Source: Paenibacillus_E sp964253085 (GTDB lineage Bacteria > Bacillota > Bacilli > Paenibacillales > NBRC-103111). From it: a DNA stretch of 64,000 nt. Both the position numbers and the translations under genes were made by a program. Positions within the stretch are counted from its first letter, which is position 1; each line of letters opens with the position of its first letter. The notes under the pieces were generated by a model. The model made no database searches. It saw only the letters and a program-made list of their open reading frames with translations, and was not told the origin of the DNA. The stretch lies in NCBI RefSeq assembly GCF_964253085.1, contig NZ_CAXUQH020000001.1:868001-932000 (forward strand), in the 5' to 3' direction. Positions 27,337-36,752 of this stretch are shown in pieces.

Positions 27337-27801
27337 CTATTGAATGCTGCCGCTAACCTTACCACCGGAGGAAAGTTCGGAAGTACAGAACTTGCAGCGC
27401 GAAGCTTGCGCAGGTATTTCAGACAAGCAATGAGGGCAATCTTTGGTAGTAACCGCTTTTTCCTTCGGTGCTTCCTTCTTACGGAACTTGCCGATTTGGC
27501 GGACAACCATGAAGATAACGAACGCGACGATCAAGAAATCCAAGAAGGTTGATAGGAATTGTCCGTATCTAAAGACAGCGGTGCTTTTGGCAGCGTCAGC
27601 AAATGTTTCGTAATGTTTTCCATCCAATGCCACATACAAATCATTGAAATTCACTTTTCCAATGAGTAAACCGACGAGTGGCATGACCAAGTCATTCACA
27701 ATAGAAGTAATAACCTTACCAAAAGCTCCCCCAATAATAACCCCGACAGCAAGGTCGAGCATGTTTCCTTTGAATGCAAAATCCTTGAATTCTTTTAGCA
27801 T
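27337..27801 (-). CDS. mscL: Large-conductance mechanosensitive channel with C-terminal zinc-ribbon
   Basis: The product (154 residues) is the homopentameric turgor safety valve. It has the conserved start FKDFAFKGNMLDLAVGVIIGGAFGKVITSIVNDLVMP, a first helix at about 16-40 and a second at about 78-100. Residues 122-142 add two CPHC/CKFC-type cysteine pairs (CPHC, CKFC), a likely zinc ribbon absent from the E. coli protein. The start at 27801 is set by GGGGGT; the upstream extension is unsupported. Confidence 0.92.
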   Translation of the reverse strand: MLKEFKDFAFKGNMLDLAVGVIIGGAFGKVITSIVNDLVMPLVGLLIGKVNFNDLYVALDGKHYETFADAAKSTAVFRYGQFLSTFLDFLIVAFVIFMVVRQIGKFRKKEAPKEKAVTTKDCPHCLSEIPAQASRCKFCTSELSSGGKVSGSIQ

Positions 27802-27888
27802 GATGTACCCCCATGAGACTATGATTGATAGCATTGTACCATAGTTGATAGAGCCCAAACAAATGCGATCCTAGTAGGTAAAGGGCAG

Positions 27889-27917
27889 TTTTCATTTATA
27901 GGGCAACTGACTATAAT
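27889..27917 (+). promoter_or_regulatory. Sigma-A promoter before the second YesM/YesN pair
   Basis: TTTTCA (27889-27894), 17-base spacer, TATAAT (27912-27917). It lies 53 bases before the kinase start. Confidence 0.6.
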
Positions 27918-27969
27918 GAACATCATGCGTTCGATTTCCTGAACGATCACGAAGCGGAGGCGGACACGG

Positions 27970-29727
27970 ATGTCGAATATGTCGATGGAGAAAAAGCTGA
28001 TCATCGTTTTTGTTTTTCTTATCATTTTACCAATCATGCTGACAGGTTATATATCCTATCAGAATTACTCCAAGTCGATTAAGAAAAACACGACCCTGTA
28101 TGCGCTGCAATTAACGAACAATATTACAAATCGACTGGACGATTATATTGGGGATATGGAGCAAATTTCTCAAATTCCCCTCTACTTAACATCGCTTCAA
28201 CAGCTGCTGGAAGACAAACAGCAGGGCCTAACGATCAAGCAGGTCGAGATGGAAAATTATATTCGCATTATGAATAATATTAAGCGCGGAACGAACTCCA
28301 TTTATATTTTTGATAACAATAACAATAAATACTATACCATCGTGTCAGGCGGCGTCCGAACGGATTTGGAAGAGCGCTCGGGTGAGTGGAAGCGCCTTGC
28401 TCGAGATGCGGGCGGCCGTTCTGTTTTCTTAAGCACACAACAATTAGCTAATTGGCAGACTGGGAAATTTGCTTTTACCGTCATTCGGGATATTCGTGAT
28501 TTCTATACACAGGAGTCGATCGGTACGATCGCTGTAGATGCAAATATTAGTGTCATTCAGAATTTGGTGCGTGATTTGGAAACGGCAGCTAACGGGAAAG
28601 TGCTCATGATTGATGAGAACAGTCAAGTTATTTATGATACCGAGCAGAAAAGGATTACCGAGCGCATTGAGGATGATCCGCTTGTGCAATTGGCTGCAGG
28701 GACATCGGGCGATTTTATTAAAGAAATTGATGGCGTACGCTACCTATGTATCTATTCGCAGTCGCTGAAAACGGGTTGGAAAACGATCATCCGTATCCCT
28801 CTGGATCAAATCATGAAAGAAGCGATGCAAACTCAGAACATTACGCTAATTGTTACCTGTCTGATTGTGACCTTCGCCTTGTTTATTTCAATTTTGCTAT
28901 CCATTGCGTTAACCAAGCCGATGAAGAAGTTAATGCGGTTAATGAAAAAGGCGGAGAACGGCGACTTGGATGTTAGTTTCCATGTGCAAACGAAGGATGA
29001 GGCCGGCCGTCTAGGGCACCATTTTAACTCGATGCTTGAACGAATTAAAGAGCTTATTGGGCAGGTGTATATAATTGAGGGGCGGAAGAAGGAAGCGGAA
29101 TTAGCCGCACTCCAGAATCAGATTAATCCGCATTTCTTATATAACACACTTGAGACCATTCGGATGACGGCGGAGATTAACGATGATGAAGAAACAGCGG
29201 AAATGATTGCCGCATTAGGCAAACTGTTCCGTCACAGCTATAAGCCGATGAAGGGGACGGTGACGCTGGAGCATGAATTCGATCATCTTAGAACGTACGT
29301 CCAAATTATCAATTATCGTTATCACGATAAGTTTAAATTGACGGTGCAGGACTTGTATTTACTACGGCATTATGTAGTTATTCCGCTGCTTTTTCAGCCG
29401 ATCATTGAGAACACGATTGTCCATGGTCAGACCGAGGGTAGTGATGAAGCGATTCATATTCATGTATCCTATGAGATTAGCGGCCACATCCTTACCTTCT
29501 ATTTTCAGGATAATGGCGCAGGGATAGCGGAAGGAAGATTAGCGGCGTTAAATAAACGCATCCAAACACGCCAAGATCCTAGCGGAGAAGATGTCACTTC
29601 GGGCATAGGTTTATTGAATGTAGATGAACGAATTAATTTGCATTACGGTCCCGCTTACGGCCTGCGTATTTCCAGTCAGCAGGGAGAAGGTACCACGGTC
29701 ATTGTGACGCTGCCTTTTAATGTGTGA
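27970..29727 (+). CDS. YesM-type sensor histidine kinase (second pair)
   Basis: The 585-residue kinase has helices at about 11-32 and 290-312, a Cache-like extracellular sensor between them, HAMP (about 313-365), the acceptor H388 in INPHFLYN and an HATPase domain (ENTIVHG, DNGAGI, GIGLLNVDERI). A GGAGG site precedes the ATG. The cognate regulator follows after 86 bases. It probably senses a sugar imported by the system at 31.5-34.6 kb. Confidence 0.93.
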   Translation: MSNMSMEKKLIIVFVFLIILPIMLTGYISYQNYSKSIKKNTTLYALQLTNNITNRLDDYIGDMEQISQIPLYLTSLQQLLEDKQQGLTIKQVEMENYIRIMNNIKRGTNSIYIFDNNNNKYYTIVSGGVRTDLEERSGEWKRLARDAGGRSVFLSTQQLANWQTGKFAFTVIRDIRDFYTQESIGTIAVDANISVIQNLVRDLETAANGKVLMIDENSQVIYDTEQKRITERIEDDPLVQLAAGTSGDFIKEIDGVRYLCIYSQSLKTGWKTIIRIPLDQIMKEAMQTQNITLIVTCLIVTFALFISILLSIALTKPMKKLMRLMKKAENGDLDVSFHVQTKDEAGRLGHHFNSMLERIKELIGQVYIIEGRKKEAELAALQNQINPHFLYNTLETIRMTAEINDDEETAEMIAALGKLFRHSYKPMKGTVTLEHEFDHLRTYVQIINYRYHDKFKLTVQDLYLLRHYVVIPLLFQPIIENTIVHGQTEGSDEAIHIHVSYEISGHILTFYFQDNGAGIAEGRLAALNKRIQTRQDPSGEDVTSGIGLLNVDERINLHYGPAYGLRISSQQGEGTTVIVTLPFNV

Positions 29728-29813
29728 ACGAATCTTTCCACTTAATGCTAAAGGAATTAAGCTTATGCTTACGATGCCAGTTTTTCTGTCGAAAAACTTT
29801 TAGGAGGGCTTAC

Positions 29814-31334
29814 ATGAAAATCATGATCGTGGATGATGAAGAGAAAATTCGGCTCGGTCTGTCCAAATTGATTGTTAAAGCGTCCCCGCAGTACGAAATC
29901 ATAGGGGTTTATGCGAGCGGAGCGGAGTGCCTGGAAGGGTTGAAGAAACATAAACCTGATGTGGTGATTACAGATATCAAAATGTCTGGCATGACGGGCT
30001 TAGAACTAGCGAAAACGATTAAACAGTTATATATCGATACGAAATGTGTCATCCTGAGCGGCTATGGCGAATTTGAATATGCGCGTTCTGCAATTTCTTC
30101 GGGCGTTTCTGGGTATTTGCTGAAGCCTGTAGACAAGCAGGAGTTTTATCAACTGCTATCGCAATTAGCGATGGAACTCCCGAATAAAGCGTCGCAAGAG
30201 GGCCCTGCGGATCACGCGGAATTGCCGATACATGACATTCTATTCGGCAAAATGGACAAGCTTACTAAGGGAAATAACCTGTCCCATTACAATCCGTCCT
30301 ATGCTGAGATATCCGCCTATCTATTGGTACTGATCCGAACGGACATCTCGATTCCCTTGACAACCTTGCTGAAAAAGCTCCATGTAACTCCCAATCCTGC
30401 TGCGATTCAAGTGGGAGCGGTGGAAATGGATGAGCGAACTTGCGTGATCCTTCTGGGATATAGCGCCTATGAAGAAGCCCATGTCCATACCCTGCGGAAG
30501 CAACTCGAAGTTTTTGATCAGGAACGTTCTTTCCGTATTTCTATAGGGATCAGTAAGCTTTCATCGAACCTCGACGCATGGGAAGAAGGATATCGTGAGG
30601 CGCTGTATGCACTTGAATTTAATTTTTACAGTCAAGAAAGGGCTCCGCGCACAATCGCTGGACAAGTTCGATTTGGTACTCTACACCGAGTTGAACCTTA
30701 TCGTAAGCGAGTTCTTGAGGATATTGAAATTTTAGATATGCCTGCCATGGAAACACATGTGAAGGAGATGCTCCAAGAAATAGGCAGCGTCAAAATTCGG
30801 ATGCATCATTTATTTGAGCTCGTCGAGACGCTATCCTATGCTTTGAAGAAAGAAGCGGGCAAACGTCAGGAACAAGCCGATCTAGCTCCCTTATCGGTGG
30901 ATTGGACGGTTGAGCTTAAAGCTTGCTTTACCTACGTGGAAGCGAGCGCGTTGATTGGGCGCAAACTCCTTGAGGGGCTAGGTTATTTAATGACGGAGAA
31001 GAGCAGCCAAGGTCATGTGCTAATCTATCAGATCAAAAAAATCATCGAGCTCGAGTATGCAGAATCGCTGGATCTCAATAGCTTGAGTAAACGCGTTTTC
31101 CTGACTCCCAGCTATTTAAGCAAGCTGTTCAAGCTGGAAACAGGCACTACGGTCATTGAATACATCATATCTGTTCGTATGAATAAGGCGAAAGAGCTGC
31201 TCAAAGAACAGACGCAGTTGAAGACATATCAAGTGGGGGAAATGGTAGGTTACAAGGATCCTGCTTACTTCAACAAGCAATTCAAAAAAGTAGTTGGTCT
31301 TACGCCGAAGGAATACAAAGACGTTGTTAGCTAA
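29814..31334 (+). CDS. YesN-type response regulator with AraC DNA-binding domain (second pair)
   Basis: The 506-residue regulator has a receiver domain (D7, D8, acceptor D54, K in LLKPV near 104) and C-terminal AraC helix-turn-helix motifs (SYLSKLFKLETG, AYFNKQFKKVVG). The start at 29814 is chosen because TTTTAGGAGGG precedes it and the receiver begins there; an in-frame extension to 29724 encodes no domain. It should activate the promoter at 31.4 kb. Confidence 0.93.
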   Translation: MKIMIVDDEEKIRLGLSKLIVKASPQYEIIGVYASGAECLEGLKKHKPDVVITDIKMSGMTGLELAKTIKQLYIDTKCVILSGYGEFEYARSAISSGVSGYLLKPVDKQEFYQLLSQLAMELPNKASQEGPADHAELPIHDILFGKMDKLTKGNNLSHYNPSYAEISAYLLVLIRTDISIPLTTLLKKLHVTPNPAAIQVGAVEMDERTCVILLGYSAYEEAHVHTLRKQLEVFDQERSFRISIGISKLSSNLDAWEEGYREALYALEFNFYSQERAPRTIAGQVRFGTLHRVEPYRKRVLEDIEILDMPAMETHVKEMLQEIGSVKIRMHHLFELVETLSYALKKEAGKRQEQADLAPLSVDWTVELKACFTYVEASALIGRKLLEGLGYLMTEKSSQGHVLIYQIKKIIELEYAESLDLNSLSKRVFLTPSYLSKLFKLETGTTVIEYIISVRMNKAKELLKEQTQLKTYQVGEMVGYKDPAYFNKQFKKVVGLTPKEYKDVVS

Positions 31335-31418
31335 TTTGTTAGCATGAAATAGGAAGAATACGCAAAGATAATACAATAAAAACAAAAAAAGTACATATCT
31401 ATCACCTTGCCAGAAAAA

Positions 31419-31443
31419 TATAATAAGCATGTAAGCGATACCA
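31419..31443 (+). promoter_or_regulatory. -10 box and perfect cre-consensus site before the second binding-protein gene
   Basis: TATAAT (31419-31424) lacks a clear -35 box, again suggesting an activator. ATGTAAGCGATACCA (31429-31443) fits WTGNAANCGNWNNCW at all 15 positions and covers the transcript start, a typical CcpA repression position. Confidence 0.6.
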
Positions 31444-31479
31444 AGTTGAGCGTTTGACTATTTCGAGGGGGTAATTCAA

Positions 31480-32790
31480 TTGAAAAAATGGCTAACAACT
31501 AGCTTAACGTTAGTACTTGCAATGTCCGTAACAGCAGCTTGTGGTAAATCAACAGATAACAGTTCTACGGCTTCTCCTTCGGCAGCAGCGAATTCGCCTG
31601 CTGCAACAGCAGCAGGGGCTAATGCAAACATTAAAGGTAAAATTACGGTTATTACGCACCGCACTGATTTGGTTGATACGAAATTCAAAGAGTGGAAGGA
31701 TGCCTTCAAGAAGAAATATCCAGCTGTAACCGATGTGGAAGTTGAAGCGATCAAAGACTACGGCCCAACGATGAAGGTTCGGTTGTCCACAGGTGAGCTT
31801 GGTGACGTGAACATGATCCCGGACGGTGTGCCTAACGGTAAACTAGGCGATTATTACACTCCTCTGAATGAGCTTGGCTTGAATGATAAAGTCTACTTCA
31901 GTGATATTAAAGCATCCGATGGCAAAACCTTCGGTCTTCCAAGCGGCGTGAATACCAACGGTGTGGCTTACAATAAGCAAGCCTTTGCAAAAGCGGGTAT
32001 TACATCGGTCCCCAAAACGCTTGATGAGCTTTATGCGGCTGCAGAGAAATTGAAAACAGCAGGTATTACACCGCTAGCAACCAACTTTAAAGATAAATGG
32101 CCATTAAGCGAGTGGGATGTAATTGCCTTCGAAATTTCAGGAGACCCGGAATTCCGCGGTTCGATGACGAAGAACGACGCTCCGTTTGCGGAAGGGACAC
32201 CTTATAATAAGTCACTTACGATTTTGAAAACGTTTGTAGAAAAGGGCTACACCGAGAAAGATTTGATGTCCTCTGACTGGGAATCCTCCAAGAAAGATGT
32301 AGCTAGCGGTAAAACAGCCATGTACTTTCTTGGCAACTGGGTGATCCCGCAAATTATCGAAAATGGTGCTAAATCGGAAGATATCGGATTCTTCCCAATG
32401 CCGTATGATAACAGCGGTAAATACAATGCTAACATGGGTGCAGATTACATGTATGGCGTAGCGAAAAACAGCAAAAACATTGAAACGGCGAAAGCGTTCG
32501 TGAAATTCATGGTTGAAGAGTCCGACTATGCAGACTTTGCGGGAATGATTCCACCATTGAAAACGAAAGAATCCAAGATGCCACAGTTGAAAGAATTCCT
32601 AGCTATGAAGCCGACTACCCTGCAAGGTAAGCCAGATCCAGATGCTTATGGAACCATTGCAAACAAAGCACAAATCGATTTCTTCGGTGGCGCGTACATC
32701 CAGAAGCTCGTTTTGAACAAGGATTTTAAAGCAGGCCTCGCTGATCTGAATAAGAAATGGGCAGATGCGAAGAAAGCGGTTGGTCAATAG
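31480..32790 (+). CDS. Carbohydrate ABC transporter substrate-binding lipoprotein
   Basis: The 436-residue protein starts at TTG with GAGGGGG upstream. A lipoprotein signal ends VTAAC (C21), followed by a Ser/Ala-rich tether and a family 1 binding fold (ITVITHRTDLVD, GKTAMYFLGNWVIPQI). It should deliver an oligosaccharide to the two permeases downstream. Neighbouring GH113-type enzyme points to mannan-derived oligosaccharides. Confidence 0.92.
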   Translation: MKKWLTTSLTLVLAMSVTAACGKSTDNSSTASPSAAANSPAATAAGANANIKGKITVITHRTDLVDTKFKEWKDAFKKKYPAVTDVEVEAIKDYGPTMKVRLSTGELGDVNMIPDGVPNGKLGDYYTPLNELGLNDKVYFSDIKASDGKTFGLPSGVNTNGVAYNKQAFAKAGITSVPKTLDELYAAAEKLKTAGITPLATNFKDKWPLSEWDVIAFEISGDPEFRGSMTKNDAPFAEGTPYNKSLTILKTFVEKGYTEKDLMSSDWESSKKDVASGKTAMYFLGNWVIPQIIENGAKSEDIGFFPMPYDNSGKYNANMGADYMYGVAKNSKNIETAKAFVKFMVEESDYADFAGMIPPLKTKESKMPQLKEFLAMKPTTLQGKPDPDAYGTIANKAQIDFFGGAYIQKLVLNKDFKAGLADLNKKWADAKKAVGQ

Positions 32791-32830
32791 CTCGCAGTAG
32801 TAATTCGTAGTAACTAATACAAGAACATAC

Positions 32831-32875
32831 CTCTGATGCGGTCTACCTTACAGACGAGCGTGTCAGAGTCCTTTT
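32831..32875 (+). terminator. Hairpin between binding-protein and permease genes (attenuator)
   Basis: CTCTGA..CG and CG..TCAGAG form an outer stem with an inner GTCT/AGAC stem, followed by CCTTTT. It mirrors the terminator at the same place in the first sugar operon. Confidence 0.55.
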
Positions 32876-32922
32876 CACATCATGAAACACGCATTCTATT
32901 AACGAGTAAAGAAGGGATTGTC

Positions 32923-33801
32923 ATGCCAGATCTTACGTATAAAATGCAGCGTATTCTCATTTTGCTGTCCTTTTTGACCATTCCGCTCCTTTTACTTGCG
33001 ACCTTTACGTTTTACCCAGCACTGCGTCTGATTCAACTGAGCTTTACGGATTGGGATGGCATCAGCACGTCGTTTAAGTGGATCGGGTTTGCGAATTACC
33101 AAGAGATTTTTTCGAATAAAGAGATTTTTGGTGTTTTCAGCCACAACTTTTATTATTTCGTCGGCGGTATTATTCAGAATATCCTAGCCCTTTATTTCGC
33201 TATCATTTTGAACTCCAAAATAAAAGGACGCAATCTGTTTCGGGTCTTTTTATTTTTACCTTATATTCTTAATAGCGTTGCTACCGCCTACATGTTTCAA
33301 TTCATTTTCAACACAGATCACGGCACATTAAATACACTGCTGGACACCTTTGGCTTAGGTGCTTTTAAGCAAAGCTGGCTTGGCAACACAGATCTGGTGA
33401 ATATATCACTCGCTTCGGTCTCCTTATGGAAGTATATGGGCTTTAATATGGTTATCTATTTAGGGGTTTTGCAATCCATTCCTGGAGATTTGTATGAGGC
33501 TGCCAAAATTGACGGCGCGAACTCCTTCCAAACGCTGATCTATATTACTTTGCCAAATATCCGCAAGATCATTGAGCTGAATATGCTGCTCACGGTTTCG
33601 GGTGCGTTAGAGGTATTCGATATTCCATATATCATCACGGGCGCAGCGCCGGGGAGTGATACGTTCGTCACCAAGGTCAACGATGTCGCCTTCAAATTTA
33701 ACAGCATTGGATTGGCATCGGCGATGGCCATTGTGCTGCTTATCATTGTGACGGTCGTTATCACGATTCAACGTAAATTTATTTTGCGCGGGGAGGAATA
33801 G
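32923..33801 (+). CDS. Sugar ABC transporter permease (MalF/UgpA type)
   Basis: The 292-residue permease has six predicted helices and an EAA loop (YEAAKIDGANSFQTLIYITLP, about 190-210). ATG 32923 is preferred over 32836 because it follows GAAGGG and removes a hydrophilic 29-residue extension that would lie inside the hairpin region. It is three bases from the next gene. Confidence 0.9.
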   Translation: MPDLTYKMQRILILLSFLTIPLLLLATFTFYPALRLIQLSFTDWDGISTSFKWIGFANYQEIFSNKEIFGVFSHNFYYFVGGIIQNILALYFAIILNSKIKGRNLFRVFLFLPYILNSVATAYMFQFIFNTDHGTLNTLLDTFGLGAFKQSWLGNTDLVNISLASVSLWKYMGFNMVIYLGVLQSIPGDLYEAAKIDGANSFQTLIYITLPNIRKIIELNMLLTVSGALEVFDIPYIITGAAPGSDTFVTKVNDVAFKFNSIGLASAMAIVLLIIVTVVITIQRKFILRGEE

Positions 33802-33804
33802 TCG

Positions 33805-34644
33805 GTGGAAAATAAAAGTGTGAAGCTCCTTACGAGCATCTTGAAATATGCTTCACTTCTGATAGCGGTACTGACTGTGCTAATTCCTCTCTACGTGGTT
33901 GTGGTGAATGCCTTCAAAAGTGCGCAGGAATATGCGACCACCAGTCCATTTAGCTTACCGAATAACATCTTTAACTTCACTAACTTTGCTAAGGTATTGG
34001 AAGTTGGGAAGCTGGGTCAGGCTTTCATGAACACAGGGATTATCGTGGCTTCCTCGTTGCTTATTAATATCATCCTCGGCACGATGGTTGCCTATGCATT
34101 AGGGAGATTTAGCTTCCGAGGTAAAGGAATGATTCTTGCCGCCTATCTAGTTGCGACGTTTATTCCATTAATCACTACTCAAGTTGCGACGTTTAGTATC
34201 ATTCAGGATTTGCATTTGTTCAACTCCAGAGGTGCAGCTATCCTGCTCTACGCGAGTACAGATGCGGTTCAGATTTATTTGTACTTACAATTTATTGGTA
34301 AAATCCCGTATTCCCTCGACGAGAGTGCGATGATGGAAGGCGCATCGTTGTTTAAAATCTATCGGATGATCATATTCCCACTTTTGGGGCCAGCTACGGC
34401 TACGGCTGTTATTTTGAAAACGATCAGTATCTACAACGATATGTATATTCCGTATTTGTATATGCCGTCCCAGAAGCTGGGGGTAGTTTCAACGTCACTC
34501 ATGCGCTTCGCGGGACCGAATAGTGCGCATTGGGAGCTTATTTGTGCGGCCATTCTCATTGTCATGCTGCCTACGATGATCCTTTATTTAATCTTACAGC
34601 GCTTTATTTTCTCGGGAATTGTCAGTGGTTCAGTCAAAGAATAG
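33805..34644 (+). CDS. Sugar ABC transporter permease (MalG/UgpE type)
   Basis: The 279-residue permease starts at GTG behind GGGGAGG. It has six helices and an EAA loop (DESAMMEGASLFKIYRMIIFP, about 173-193). It pairs with the preceding permease; no ATPase gene is in the locus. Confidence 0.91.
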   Translation: MENKSVKLLTSILKYASLLIAVLTVLIPLYVVVVNAFKSAQEYATTSPFSLPNNIFNFTNFAKVLEVGKLGQAFMNTGIIVASSLLINIILGTMVAYALGRFSFRGKGMILAAYLVATFIPLITTQVATFSIIQDLHLFNSRGAAILLYASTDAVQIYLYLQFIGKIPYSLDESAMMEGASLFKIYRMIIFPLLGPATATAVILKTISIYNDMYIPYLYMPSQKLGVVSTSLMRFAGPNSAHWELICAAILIVMLPTMILYLILQRFIFSGIVSGSVKE

Positions 34645-34655
34645 GATGTGTAAAC

Positions 34656-35582
34656 ATGGAGTACATCAATGGGATGACATGGGGTTGGGTAGGTACGCGA
34701 GGTACATGGGCTAATAGAACCGCCGATTTCTCGATGACGGAAATGGCGAAGCTGGGGGTCAACTGGACGGCGATCGCGCTGTCGGCACTTCAAGACCATC
34801 CGCAAGCTACCGAAATTCATTATAAGGAAGAGCCAACTGTGACCGATGCCGAGGTCGTTTGGGCGATCGAGAAGGCGCACGGTTTAGGTCTCAAAGTATG
34901 TTTAAAACCCGTTGTGAATTGTGCCAACGGCGTATGGCGCGCGCACATCAATTTCTTCGACGTGGATGTACCTTGTGAGCCCAAGTGGAGAGATTGGTTC
35001 GCGAGCTACACCGATTTCATTCTTCACTATGCACGTATCGCCCAGGAAACGGGCTGCGAAATGTTCTGCATTGGCTGTGAAATGGTGCAAACAGATCGCC
35101 GTGAGACCGAGTGGAGGGAGCTGATCCGTCAGCTGAGAACCGTTTACACAGGTATGATTACGTACAATTGTGACAAATACCAAGAGACGAACATCACGTG
35201 GTGGGACGCTGTCGATGTGATCTCCTCGAGCGGCTACTATCCCATCGATACATGGGACGAGCGTGTAGCAACGCTTGAGGCATTTGCGGCGGGGCAGGAG
35301 AAGCCATTCTTCTTCATGGAAGCGGGTTGTCCGAGCCGCGAAGGCTCAGCGATGCTGCCGAATGATTGGGGCCTGGCAGGTGCTCTGAGCATGGAAGAGC
35401 AAGACGATTACTATCACGTCATGTTTGAGAAAATCGGAAGAAGACCCTGGTTCCATGGCTTTATGCTTTGGGATTGGCCAGCGCAGCTATACCCTGAAGC
35501 TGAGGCTAGCAGTAATGATGACTATTGTATGTACGGGAAGCCGGCGGCGAAGACAATAGAAGACTTCTATCGTCGTTCATAG
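34656..35582 (+). CDS. Glycoside hydrolase, GH113-like (endo-beta-mannanase type)
   Basis: The 308-residue protein has no signal peptide, so it acts in the cytoplasm on imported oligosaccharides. It resembles the GH113 fold: GMTWGWVGTRG at the start, a candidate acid/base E142 in IGCEM, and a candidate nucleophile E222 in FFMEAGCP, followed by W-rich HGFMLWDWPA. GH113 enzymes cleave beta-mannans. ATG 34656 lies just after the permease stop and is preferred over an overlapping extension. It is part of the importer operon. Confidence 0.78.
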   Translation: MEYINGMTWGWVGTRGTWANRTADFSMTEMAKLGVNWTAIALSALQDHPQATEIHYKEEPTVTDAEVVWAIEKAHGLGLKVCLKPVVNCANGVWRAHINFFDVDVPCEPKWRDWFASYTDFILHYARIAQETGCEMFCIGCEMVQTDRRETEWRELIRQLRTVYTGMITYNCDKYQETNITWWDAVDVISSSGYYPIDTWDERVATLEAFAAGQEKPFFFMEAGCPSREGSAMLPNDWGLAGALSMEEQDDYYHVMFEKIGRRPWFHGFMLWDWPAQLYPEAEASSNDDYCMYGKPAAKTIEDFYRRS

Positions 35583-35619
35583 ATAATAACTAGGAACATA
35601 ATGGAATGGGTGATGAGCC

Positions 35620-36735
35620 TTGGCAGGCAAAATTACAATGCAAGAAATTGCAGATCGTTTAGGCGTCTCCAAGTATGTTGTGTCCAAAGCCTTAGCTGGG
35701 AAATCTGGCGTCAGCGTAGAAACCAGACAGCGCGTTGTGCAATTGGCCGGACAGCTTGGCTATTTGACTCAGAAGAAGACCACGCCTAGTGAATTGGATA
35801 CCAATAAGAAATGGAGCACCCAGGGGGCAGAAGCTGGGGGGAACACAGTTCTTGTGTTGATGCCGAACATCCGCTTTCAAACGAAAGAGTCCACCTATTG
35901 GGGCAAAATCTTGGATGGCATCTCCAAAGAGCTGGAGCTTAGAGGGACGGACATGCTCACCCTCACGCTAAACGCTGCAGAAGGGCTGAACAGCAGCTTA
36001 CGTCCCCAAGGTTTAGCTGGTGTTATCGGTGTTGGAGAAATTTCTCGTCCATTGCTGATGGAGGTCATTCGTTTAGGACTTCCGCTGGTATTGCTTGATC
36101 ACGATGATCCGTTCATCTCAGCAGATCAGGTTTTCGCGAATAATCGAGAAAGTGCCTATCGGATCGTTCAGTATTTACTTGGTTTAGAACACCGCTCGGT
36201 ACAATTCGTAGGCAATACTTCCTTTTCCAAAAGCTTTCGAGAGCGCTGGCACGGTTTTCGTGAAGCGTTAGAGGAGGCTGATATTCCTTATCAACCGAGC
36301 GCATTTCAGAAGCTGCTGCACTTGGAGAACTTGGATCAGCAGCTTCAAGAAGAACAAATTCGCGATGCTCTTCGGCCTCATCTGGAAAGATCAACACTGC
36401 CTTCTGCGCTCGTTTGTGCGAATGATCGGATTGCTCAATCCACGATCGCCGCTTTACGTTCGTTAGGTATCTCAGTACCTGAAGAAGTATCCGTCACTGG
36501 TTTTGATAATATCGAAATGGACTACCCGATAATTGCCGAGCTTACGACCGTCAATGTTACCAAAGAACTCATTGGCAAACGTGGTGTGGACGTGCTATTT
36601 TGGCGAATCCAGAATCGTGATTTACCTGCGGAAACCATCCTCTTAAAAGGGGAGATTATCGTACGTAATTCAGCTGCTACATGCCGCATCCACGATCTGC
36701 CTCCAATTAGAAAGACCCCCTCTCCAATGATTTAG
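35620..36735 (+). CDS. LacI family transcriptional regulator
   Basis: The 371-residue regulator has an N-terminal LacI helix-turn-helix (ITMQEIADRLGVSKYVVSKALAG, residues 5-27, shown as its parts ITMQEIADRLGV and SKYVVSKALAG) and a periplasmic-binding-like sensor domain. The start is TTG with GGTGATGA upstream. It lies 37 bases after the glycosidase and ends in a terminator, so it may be co-transcribed and control the sugar locus alongside the YesN regulator. Confidence 0.92.
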   Translation: MAGKITMQEIADRLGVSKYVVSKALAGKSGVSVETRQRVVQLAGQLGYLTQKKTTPSELDTNKKWSTQGAEAGGNTVLVLMPNIRFQTKESTYWGKILDGISKELELRGTDMLTLTLNAAEGLNSSLRPQGLAGVIGVGEISRPLLMEVIRLGLPLVLLDHDDPFISADQVFANNRESAYRIVQYLLGLEHRSVQFVGNTSFSKSFRERWHGFREALEEADIPYQPSAFQKLLHLENLDQQLQEEQIRDALRPHLERSTLPSALVCANDRIAQSTIAALRSLGISVPEEVSVTGFDNIEMDYPIIAELTTVNVTKELIGKRGVDVLFWRIQNRDLPAETILLKGEIIVRNSAATCRIHDLPPIRKTPSPMI

Positions 36736-36752
36736 GAAAGGGGGTTCTTTCT
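36709..36752. terminator. Bidirectional terminator overlapping the LacI stop codon
   Basis: AGAAAGACCCCCT and AGGGGGTTCTTTCT-like arms pair. The left arm is inside the LacI-type coding end; the right arm touches the 3' end of the convergent hisC. Confidence 0.85.
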
